Assembly (NCBI GenBank): GCA_018056685.1
Contig: JAGPFC010000014.1
Span: forward strand, 1 to 64,000
DNA length: 64,000 nucleotides
Source of the DNA: Smithella sp.
Lineage (GTDB): Bacteria; Desulfobacterota; Syntrophia; Syntrophales; Smithellaceae
Reading direction: 5' to 3'
Position 1 is the first letter of the stretch; each line of letters opens with the position of its first letter. Below, one piece after another: positions 55,511 through 62,401 of the stretch. The position numbers and the translations under genes are program-made. Below the pieces are notes generated by a model. That model was not told the origin of the DNA. It was given only the letters and a program-made list of their open reading frames with translations, and ran no database searches.

Positions 55511-56794
55511 TCACAGATTGCGCAATGTTCTGGAACACACTTCAAGAGTGTTGTGAATATCTTTATCCGAGTGCGCGAAGGATAAAAAGGCCGCCTCGAA
55601 TTGTGACGGCGCCATCCAGACGCCGTTTTTCAGCATGCCATGGAAATAACGGGCAAACATTTTTGTGTCTGATTTTTTAGCGGTTTCATAATCATACACA
55701 GGGCCTTCCTGAAAAAAGACCGTAAACATGGAATGAACGCGGTTGATGCAGACAGGCAAACCTTTTTTCATGAAAAGATTTTCAATGCCATGACATAATC
55801 TCATTGACTTGCCATCCAGACCGGGGAAGAGAGATTTTTTTTGTTTGAGGATTTTCAAAGTGGCAACACCCGCGCTCATGGCCAGAGGATTACCGGAGAG
55901 AGTGCCTGCCTGATAAACATTGCCTGTCGGAGCAAGTTTTTCCATAATTTCTTTTTTGCCGCCTACCGCACCTACGGGCAGACCTCCACCGATGATTTTG
56001 CCCAGACAGGTCAAATCCGGCTTGATGCCAATGAGATTCTGATAACCGCCGAATGTAAAGCGAAATCCGGTGATGACTTCATCGAAAATTAAAACGATGC
56101 CGTGCTCTTTGGTGATGGTTCTGAGTTTTTTTAAGAATCCCTTTTGTGGTGGAACGACACCCATGTTCCCGGCAACCGGCTCTATAATCACCGCGGCCAG
56201 TTGAGAGCTGTATCGATTTAATGTTTTTTCCAGAATCTCGATATTGTTATACGGTAAATTCAATGTCAAGCGGGCCAGTTCTTCCGGTACTCCCGGTGAA
56301 TCCGGAATGCCCAGGGTAGCCAGACCGGAGCCGGCCCTTGTTAAAAGCGAATCGCTGTGTCCATGGTAACAGCCATCAAATTTGGCAATGAGTTTGCGTC
56401 CGGTAAAGCCTCGAGCGAGACGAATGGCTGTCATCGTTGCTTCCGTACCGGAGGATGTCATGCGAATCCGCTCTATCGAGGGAATGGCTGTGGAGATTAA
56501 ATTTGCCATTTGCGTTTCCATTTCCGTCGGAGCGCCGAAACTGGTGCCTTGTTTTGCCGTGTTGCGAATGGCCGCGATGACTTCAGCAGAAGCGTGTCCC
56601 AAAATCATCGGCCCCCAGGAAAGAACGTAATCAATATAAGACTTGCCATAAACATCGTAAATTTTACTTCCCCGGGCTTTGCTGACAAAAACAGGATTAC
56701 CTCCCACGGACTTCCATGCGCGCACAGGAGAATTAACACCACCGGAAATGACCTTCCCGGCTTTTGAAAAATAATCCATTCTCTTTTGATTCAT
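55511..56794 (-). CDS. hemL: Glutamate-1-semialdehyde 2,1-aminomutase
   Basis: PLP enzyme of the C5 tetrapyrrole pathway making 5-aminolevulinate. It has 427 residues. The PLP lysine is Lys266 in CLGKIIGGGLPVGA, with GCYHGHSDSLL and FDEVITGFR as family marks. Its ATG overlaps the siroheme-decarboxylase-like stop by ATGA, so the two are coupled. hemA is not in the window. Confidence 0.95.
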   Translation of the reverse strand: MNQKRMDYFSKAGKVISGGVNSPVRAWKSVGGNPVFVSKARGSKIYDVYGKSYIDYVLSWGPMILGHASAEVIAAIRNTAKQGTSFGAPTEMETQMANLISTAIPSIERIRMTSSGTEATMTAIRLARGFTGRKLIAKFDGCYHGHSDSLLTRAGSGLATLGIPDSPGVPEELARLTLNLPYNNIEILEKTLNRYSSQLAAVIIEPVAGNMGVVPPQKGFLKKLRTITKEHGIVLIFDEVITGFRFTFGGYQNLIGIKPDLTCLGKIIGGGLPVGAVGGKKEIMEKLAPTGNVYQAGTLSGNPLAMSAGVATLKILKQKKSLFPGLDGKSMRLCHGIENLFMKKGLPVCINRVHSMFTVFFQEGPVYDYETAKKSDTKMFARYFHGMLKNGVWMAPSQFEAAFLSFAHSDKDIHNTLEVCSRTLRNL

Positions 56795-57261
56795 CGAAAA
56801 TACTCCGGAGATGTTTTTTTATATTCCTTAATGCTTTTCAATATCAGATAGTCTTTGATTCCCGTGCCGGTCACCATTTCTTTAATCAGTGAAGAGACGC
56901 TGCGACCGCCGGCATGAATCATCGTGAAAATATTATATTTCCCCATAAAGACAGGTTCTCTCTGATAGCAGTGAGAGACGAAAGGAAACGAAGCGAAAAT
57001 ATTTCCCGCCTGTTCTGTTTGTTGGTCAGGCACGGACCATACGACCAGAGCGTTATCTTTGTATCCCGCTTTTTGATGTCTGAGGATAGCGCCGAATTTT
57101 CTGATAAAACCTTTGCTACAAAGCTCTTTCGTTATGTTGAGAACTTCTTCTTCCGTCAGGGAACAAAGCTTGCCGATTTTTCTGAAAGGAAATTCCTGTA
57201 CAGCGATATCCTTTTGTATAAGATTGGCAATCTTTTTTTGTTTGATTGATAAAAATTCCAT
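56791..57261 (-). CDS. AhbA/B-like siroheme decarboxylase (Lrp-type fold)
   Basis: A 156-residue protein with an N-terminal winged helix (about 5-60) and a C-terminal ferredoxin-like part of the Lrp/AsnC type. It has the pattern found in siroheme decarboxylases AhbA/AhbB: HCYQRE (His97, Arg101) then KYNIFTMIHA (His116). These act in the alternative heme route from siroheme, or in heme d1 synthesis. Only one of the usual two subunits is here. It is coupled to hemL, which supports a tetrapyrrole role rather than gene regulation. ATG 57261 is preferred; a longer opening would reach 57366 without support. Confidence 0.83.
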   Translation of the reverse strand: MEFLSIKQKKIANLIQKDIAVQEFPFRKIGKLCSLTEEEVLNITKELCSKGFIRKFGAILRHQKAGYKDNALVVWSVPDQQTEQAGNIFASFPFVSHCYQREPVFMGKYNIFTMIHAGGRSVSSLIKEMVTGTGIKDYLILKSIKEYKKTSPEYFR

Positions 57262-57324
57262 TTTGTAAATTTTATCCCGCCTTAAAAATAAAATCAAGTT
57301 ATCGATGATCACATAAAATATTTC

Positions 57325-57352
57325 TTGACAATTTTGTCTTGTATCGTTAAAA
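57325..57352 (+). promoter_or_regulatory. Possible atpE promoter
   Basis: TTGACA (57325-57330) with a weak TTAAAA (57347-57352) 16 bases on. It lies 110 bases before atpE. Confidence 0.4.
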
Positions 57353-57462
57353 AAGAAACCATTCAAATCCCCTGAAGTTTTAAATTTTACAGGAAAGGAG
57401 GGAAATATTTTATTTCAACGGGTGGATTTAAGTATCATTAATTCAAAAAAAGGAGAATTTCA

Positions 57463-57840
57463 ATGAAGAAAAGTTTAATGAGTGTTCTGCTGTCAATGGT
57501 TGTGGTAATGGTTAGCTCACCTTTTGTATTTGCTGCTCAGGAAGCGGCTGCGGCTGCGGCGCCAGCTGGAACGGTTGATTACACAAAGGCGATTATTATT
57601 GGTTGCTCTTTGATCGCAGCAGGTCTGGCCATTGCTTTCGGTACCATCGGAACAGGTAATGGTATGGGTGCCGGTTTAAATGGAGCTACTAATGCTGTCG
57701 GCAGAAATCCTGAAGCTCAGGGCAAAGTTCTTTTAACTATGATGGTTGGTCTGGCCATGATCGAATCACTGGCCATTTATGCGTTGGTTATTGCGTTGAT
57801 CCTGCTCTATGCCAATCCGCTTTTGAAGTACCTCGGATAA
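57463..57840 (+). CDS. atpE: F0 ATP synthase subunit c with N-terminal signal
   Basis: The c-ring subunit, 125 residues. A signal-peptide-like leader (1-24, MKKSLMSVLL ... FVFA) and an Ala-rich stretch (25-36) precede the usual two helices. The ion-binding carboxylate is Glu101 in MIESLAIY, followed by Ser102. Compared with Na+-binding c subunits, the helix-1 glutamine is Met68 and the Thr after Ser is Leu103, so the Na+ ligand set is incomplete and H+ coupling is the simpler reading. AAAAGGAG precedes the ATG. It stands alone on the (+) strand with its own terminator. Confidence 0.93.
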   Translation: MKKSLMSVLLSMVVVMVSSPFVFAAQEAAAAAAPAGTVDYTKAIIIGCSLIAAGLAIAFGTIGTGNGMGAGLNGATNAVGRNPEAQGKVLLTMMVGLAMIESLAIYALVIALILLYANPLLKYLG

Positions 57841-57859
57841 ATAATTTATTGCTATTATC

Positions 57860-57901
57860 AGGGAGGGGGAGCGTACATCGACTTTCTCTCCCTTTTTTTT
57901 T
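57860..57901 (+). terminator. Rho-independent terminator after atpE
   Basis: AGGGAG (57860-57865) pairs with CTCCCT (57888-57893), extended inward by wobble pairs, with a run of nine T. Confidence 0.8.
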
Positions 57902-57904
57902 ATT

Positions 57905-58312
57905 TTAATCCCATCTAACAACCTTACCGCGTAAAATCTTTTTTTCCGATTGCTGATGTTTTGCTTTGAGCATTTTTTCTTTGGTTCTTTTGCTTCTTTT
58001 TCTCTTTTGGCGGCGAATTTTCTCCAGTTTCTCTTTTTCTTCCGCAATAAAACCTTTTTGCATTCTCTCGATTTTATCCAGCAACAATCTTCTGGCCAGA
58101 AAACGATTCAGTGATTGTGAACGCTCTCTTTGACATTTTACGGAAAGACCGGTGGGAAGATGAACCAGAAAAACACAGGATGAACTTTTGTTAACTTTTT
58201 GCCCTCCAGGGCCGGAGGAACGAACAAATGATTCTTCAAGATCGCTTTCCGTTACACCCAGCTCAAGCATTCTGGCTGCAAGAGCTTTCTCTTTATCAAC
58301 GGAAACAGGCAT
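57905..58312 (-). CDS. Small GGQ release-factor-like protein
   Basis: A 135-residue protein with a class I release factor catalytic domain only. GGQ is at residues 36-38 (SGPGGQKVNKSSS). The codon-recognition domains are absent. The C-terminal 45 residues are very basic (KRKRSKRTKEKMLKAKHQQ), as in ArfB/YaeJ and the mitochondrial C12orf65 type. It should hydrolyse peptidyl-tRNA on stalled ribosomes or 50S subunits. It is nearer to the C12orf65 side because of the LEESFVRSSGPGG and CQRERSQSLNR context; this is judged by eye. Last gene of the vor cluster. Confidence 0.85.
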   Translation of the reverse strand: MPVSVDKEKALAARMLELGVTESDLEESFVRSSGPGGQKVNKSSSCVFLVHLPTGLSVKCQRERSQSLNRFLARRLLLDKIERMQKGFIAEEKEKLEKIRRQKRKRSKRTKEKMLKAKHQQSEKKILRGKVVRWD

Positions 58313-58327
58313 AAATTGTGGTGAAAA

Positions 58328-58759
58328 TTACGGGATAGAGTAGATTTCGTCGGTAATTAAATGAATCCAGTTTTCGGCCAGTATTTCTCTGGCTTCTTCC
58401 AGTTTATCTACGCCGAGAATAACAATGGTTTCCTTCCCAATGCGATTAATGGTTGTGTAAAGATAAAGAATATTAATATCCGCTTTCGCCAGAGGCTTTA
58501 GCACAGCATTAATGCCTCCGGAATGCAAAGGCACTTCGGCGGCCAGCACGGGAGTCACTTCACAATTAAAACCAAAGGTATCCAGAAGTGCGGCTGCCCG
58601 ATCCGGATCGTTGACGACAAGACGAACCCGGCTGTCATGTTCGATACTGGCGGCAGATACGGCAATGGTACTGATATCTTCGGCATCAAGCAGATGCGTA
58701 AGTTTGGCAAATGAACCGGGCACGTTTCCTAATAAAACAGAAATTTGTTTAACAGACAT
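58328..58759 (-). CDS. Tandem ACT-domain protein
   Basis: A 143-residue protein of two ACT domains (about 4-68 and 73-140) with no enzyme part. ACT domains bind amino acids. Single and tandem ACT proteins are often encoded next to Vor/Ior oxidoreductases and aryl-CoA ligases in anaerobes. It is 16 bases downstream of the gamma subunit, so it may sense branched-chain or aromatic amino acids to tune this operon; that is inference. Confidence 0.85.
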   Translation of the reverse strand: MSVKQISVLLGNVPGSFAKLTHLLDAEDISTIAVSAASIEHDSRVRLVVNDPDRAAALLDTFGFNCEVTPVLAAEVPLHSGGINAVLKPLAKADINILYLYTTINRIGKETIVILGVDKLEEAREILAENWIHLITDEIYSIP

Positions 58760-58775
58760 AGCGTATTATCCTTCA

Positions 58776-59315
58776 TCAAGCTTTAACATAATCATACCCG
58801 GCGGCAAAGGCTTTACGGTTTATTTCCGCAAGGGCTTTTTTTCTACTGCCCATGATGGTTTCCAGACTTTTCAGATAAATTTCAGAAGAAACAATATCGG
58901 ATATTTTTATGAACGCTCCCATCATAATAACATTGGCGACGCGGCTGTTGCCGAGTTCAAGAGCAAGATCAGCGCAGGGAACACAGACGACTTTTACATC
59001 CTGACGTTTCGGGCGATCATTGATAATGGATGAATTGATAAATATAGTGCCGCCGGACGTGATTTTATTCTGAAAAGTAAAAAGGGAAGGGGAGTTCATC
59101 ACAATCAGATAATCCGGTTCGGAAGATACCGGTGAGGCAATTTCTTCATCGCCTATCGCCACTGTGCAGTTGGCGGTTCCGCCTCTCATTTCCGCGCCAT
59201 AGGCGGGCAGATAGGTAACGTGATAGCCCTTGTTCATCGCGCTGTTGGCCAGACTGATGCCCATCATCAGCACACCCTGGCCGCCAAATCCTGAGAAAAA
59301 AGTTTTTACGATCAC
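58776..59315 (-). CDS. 2-oxoacid:ferredoxin oxidoreductase gamma subunit
   Basis: A 179-residue gamma (POR_gamma) subunit of a Vor/Kor type enzyme. FFSGFGGQGVLMMG near the start and PAYGAEMRGGTANC are typical. The GTG start overlaps the beta stop by GTGA, with GAGG upstream. Last of the four subunits in the order delta-alpha-beta-gamma. Confidence 0.92.
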   Translation of the reverse strand: MIVKTFFSGFGGQGVLMMGISLANSAMNKGYHVTYLPAYGAEMRGGTANCTVAIGDEEIASPVSSEPDYLIVMNSPSLFTFQNKITSGGTIFINSSIINDRPKRQDVKVVCVPCADLALELGNSRVANVIMMGAFIKISDIVSSEIYLKSLETIMGSRKKALAEINRKAFAAGYDYVKA

Positions 59316-60085
59316 GACTGAGCCTCCGCTGCTTTTTGTAACGACGCTATTTCATCCTTATAAACGCCCGGAGGAAATTCTTTTCCCAGGACATCATCAA
59401 TCCATTTGCAGGAATCTACAGAAGACATTTTCCAATTTGTGGGACACATGGAAAGAACTTCAACCATGGAAAAGCCTAAACCGTCCAGTTGACACTGAAA
59501 TGCTTTTCTGATCGCTTTCTTGGTCTTATTGACATTCAATGGAGAACTGACCGAACATCTTTCTATATAGGTTGCGCCACCGATTTTGGAAAAAATTTCA
59601 GAAACCTTAACTGGATAACCGTCTAGCAATTGCTTACGTCCCGTGGGACTGGTTGTGGTTTTTTGATTCAACATCGTGGTCGGTGCCATCTGTCCGCCGG
59701 TCATGCCGTAAACAGCGTTATTAATGAAGATGATGGTTATATTTTCACCGCGGTTGGCCGCATGAAAACTTTCCGCCATACCGATGGCGGCAAGATCACC
59801 GTCACCCTGATATGAAAAAACAATCCGGTCCGGAAGAGAACGTTTGATTCCGGATGCCATCGCCGGTCCCCGACCGTGCGGCGCTTCGATCATGTCCACA
59901 TCAAAGTAATTGTACGCCAGAACGGCGCATCCTGCCGGAGGGACGCCTATGGTAATGCCGCGGATACCCATTTCATCAATAACCTCACAGGTAATGCGGT
60001 GAACAATACTGTGACCGCATCCCGGGCAATAATGAAAAATGTTGTGCTTTAAACTTTTTGGATGTTGGTAAACCGTTTTAGACAT
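59312..60085 (-). CDS. vorA: 2-oxoacid:ferredoxin oxidoreductase beta subunit (TPP)
   Basis: The thiamine pyrophosphate subunit, 257 residues. CPGCGH (Cys20 and Cys23) starts the conserved part, and the TPP motif runs from GDGDLAAIGMAE to INNAVYGMTGGQ. It oxidatively decarboxylates a 2-oxoacid to acyl-CoA, reducing ferredoxin. ATG 60085 follows AAAGGGA at 9 bases; a longer opening reaches into the alpha gene. Substrate: branched-chain 2-oxoacid by likeness to VorA, but 2-oxoglutarate is possible. Confidence 0.9.
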   Translation of the reverse strand: MSKTVYQHPKSLKHNIFHYCPGCGHSIVHRITCEVIDEMGIRGITIGVPPAGCAVLAYNYFDVDMIEAPHGRGPAMASGIKRSLPDRIVFSYQGDGDLAAIGMAESFHAANRGENITIIFINNAVYGMTGGQMAPTTMLNQKTTTSPTGRKQLLDGYPVKVSEIFSKIGGATYIERCSVSSPLNVNKTKKAIRKAFQCQLDGLGFSMVEVLSMCPTNWKMSSVDSCKWIDDVLGKEFPPGVYKDEIASLQKAAEAQS

Positions 60086-60113
60086 ACTTTCTGATCCCTT
60101 TGCCGATCGGTCT

Positions 60114-61172
60114 TTAATCTTTTTTGTCACATATTTTGCTGATCACATTGGCCAGTTCCGCGGGCGTGGGAACGGCACCGCCGGGACGGCCGTGAAATTC
60201 TATATCTGCGTAACCCTGCAGAGCCAAACGTACATCTTCCAGCATTTGACCGGTACTCATTTCAAAAACGATGAATTTCTTTACCTTTGCCGACAATGAT
60301 CTCAGTTTCATTTCCGGAAAAGGCCAAAGCGTTATTGGACGGAAAAGTCCAAGCTTTAAATTTGTTTCCCGCAGTCTTTTTATGGCACCCTTCGCAATAC
60401 GGGCCGCTGTACCGTAAGCCACAATCACTGCATCGGCGTCGTCGATCCGATGTTCTTCAAAACGAGGCTCCTTTTTAGAAATGATTTCGTATTTGCGAAA
60501 CAATTTCCAGTTATGTTCTTCACTGTCAATTGGATCCAGCAGCAATCCGCGAATGAACTTGCTTTTCCCGTTACCGGCCCCTCTGAGCATAAATTTTTCG
60601 CTGTATTGACGGGGTTTTGGTTTTTTAAAAATAACCGGTTCCATCATTTGTCCCATCATGCCATCAGCCAGAATCATTGCCGGTGTTCTGTATTTGTCGG
60701 CCAGATCAAAAGCATCCATCGTTAAATCGGCCAGTTCCTGACCGCTCGCCGGCGCCAAAACAATGGTTCGGTAATCGCCATGACCGCCGCCGCGGGTCGC
60801 TTGAAAATAATCTCCCTGAGAGGGTCGAATATTACCTAATCCGGGACCGCCGCGCATAATGTTTACAATGATACCCGGAAGTTCACACGCCGCCATTGAC
60901 GAAATTCCTTCCTGCTTCAACGAAATCCCGGGACTGGATGAAGAGGTCATCACCCTCAAACCGGCGGCGCTGGCGCCGGCAATCATATTAATAGCCGCAA
61001 TTTCGCTTTCGGACTGAATAAACACTCCTCCTTCGGCGTTGCGAATGTGCTCGGCCATATATTCCGTCAGTTCGTTCTGGGGCGTTATCGGATAACCGGC
61101 ATAAAAACGGCAACCGGCCCGAATCGCCGCCTCACCGATAACAAAATTTCCCGACATCAATACTTTATTCAC
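60114..61172 (-). CDS. vorB: 2-oxoacid:ferredoxin oxidoreductase alpha subunit
   Basis: A 352-residue alpha (POR_N plus C-terminal) subunit. GNFVIGEAAIRAGCRFYAGYPITP opens the pyrimidine-binding domain and is described by its ends GNFVIGEAA and YPITP. SSSSPGISLKQEG and GGPGLGNIRPSQGDY follow. This pattern is of the VorB type. The GTG start overlaps the ferredoxin gene by 8 bases. Confidence 0.92.
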   Translation of the reverse strand: MNKVLMSGNFVIGEAAIRAGCRFYAGYPITPQNELTEYMAEHIRNAEGGVFIQSESEIAAINMIAGASAAGLRVMTSSSSPGISLKQEGISSMAACELPGIIVNIMRGGPGLGNIRPSQGDYFQATRGGGHGDYRTIVLAPASGQELADLTMDAFDLADKYRTPAMILADGMMGQMMEPVIFKKPKPRQYSEKFMLRGAGNGKSKFIRGLLLDPIDSEEHNWKLFRKYEIISKKEPRFEEHRIDDADAVIVAYGTAARIAKGAIKRLRETNLKLGLFRPITLWPFPEMKLRSLSAKVKKFIVFEMSTGQMLEDVRLALQGYADIEFHGRPGGAVPTPAELANVISKICDKKD

Positions 61173-61374
61173 GGTAAACCTCGATTGCTACTTCGGGACA
61201 CATAGTGGCACATATGGCGCAGCCGGTGCATTCTTTCTCATCATCGGCACAGACAGGACGGTATCCCTGCGCATTGTATTCTTTAGACTGAATGATATGA
61301 TCTTTGGGGCAAAAGTGAACACACAGCAGACATTCTTTGCAAAGTTCTTTGTTGATTTTAATGTGTCCTTTCAA
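61165..61374 (-). CDS. 2-oxoacid:ferredoxin oxidoreductase ferredoxin (delta) subunit
   Basis: A 69-residue 2x[4Fe-4S] ferredoxin subunit. The two clusters are Cys12, Cys15, Cys18, Cys22 and Cys49, Cys52, Cys55, Cys59. It passes electrons from the TPP centre to free ferredoxin. It is first in the operon and overlaps vorB. About 230 bases of AT-rich sequence separate it from the divergent TPR gene; I could not fix a promoter there. Confidence 0.93.
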   Translation of the reverse strand: MKGHIKINKELCKECLLCVHFCPKDHIIQSKEYNAQGYRPVCADDEKECTGCAICATMCPEVAIEVYRE

Positions 61375-61601
61375 AATATCACCTGTAGAATATGTTTTTG
61401 ATTATAATAAAACATATTATTTGCTTTTAAGGCAGGCTATTTTGCCTATAATGATTAGAAAGTCAAGTATTTTAAAATAATTTTCAAATTTAAGATTTTT
61501 AAATATTTTCCTCTTTAAAAAAAAATCAATAGTGTTATTATGTTTCACCAAAAAAGTTTAAAGGATAAACTCATTAGCAGAGTGCATGGGAGACAAGAAT
61601 C

Positions 61602-62336
61602 ATGAAACAATGCCCTTTTTGTCACGAATGGAATATAGACGAGGTCATACAATGTCGGAACTGTCATGAATGGCTTGATCTGGAACCAACGCCTCGAACC
61701 AGGAAGACCGCAAAAACTTCTAAAAAAAGGGCAACCAAATCAAAACCTGTTTCATGGCAGAAAAATCTGCAAAACATATGGGCGAAATACGCCGGATATA
61801 TAGGCATAGCGTTAGCCGTTATCATGATTGGTGTTATGTTTATTTATCAGAAATCGGGCACCAATAAAAACATTGACCAGATCCCTAAGGAGAAGGTTTC
61901 TCAGACTGTGCCGACACCTGCTGCGGTGCGCAGTCCGGAGCCGGAAAGCGCGACACCGGATAATCCCAACAATGCTAACGCGGTGGTGGAATGGAACAAT
62001 AAAGCCTTGTCGCTATGGGCTGACGGGAAATTCACAGATCCTGATAAGGCTGTTGAATACTTGACGAATGCTATAAAATTACAGCCCAGTTATTCCAAAT
62101 CTTATTACAACAGGGGCATTGCCTATAGTAATCTTGGCGATTCTCAGCGGGCTATTGAAGATTATACGAAAGCCATAGAGCTGAAAGCTGATCATTTTCG
62201 AGCCTATTATAACAGGGGCACGATTTACTTAAAGCTGGGCAGGAATGATCTTGCCTGTCCCGATTTGCGTAAGGCGTGCGAATCAGGATTATGCGACCAG
62301 TTGGAAGTATCTAAAGCAAATGGAGCATGCCGTTAA
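61602..62336 (+). CDS. Zinc-ribbon, single-helix TPR protein
   Basis: A 244-residue protein with an N-terminal zinc-ribbon-like unit (Cys4, Cys7, Cys18, Cys21), a Lys/Thr-rich linker, one membrane helix (about 65-85), a Pro-rich stretch, and about three C-terminal TPRs (WADGKFTDPDKAVEYLTNAI, YYNRGIAYSNLGDSQRAIED, YYNRGTIYLKLGRNDLACPD). The TPRs would lie outside the cytosol. GGGAGA precedes the ATG. Function unknown; protein-complex scaffolding is plausible. Confidence 0.8.
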   Translation: MKQCPFCHEWNIDEVIQCRNCHEWLDLEPTPRTRKTAKTSKKRATKSKPVSWQKNLQNIWAKYAGYIGIALAVIMIGVMFIYQKSGTNKNIDQIPKEKVSQTVPTPAAVRSPEPESATPDNPNNANAVVEWNNKALSLWADGKFTDPDKAVEYLTNAIKLQPSYSKSYYNRGIAYSNLGDSQRAIEDYTKAIELKADHFRAYYNRGTIYLKLGRNDLACPDLRKACESGLCDQLEVSKANGACR

Positions 62337-62401
62337 TTAATTTTATGAGAGTCATCATTGATTGCTTAAAAATTTTTCCTGTTTTGACGATGAGGAAATA
62401 A

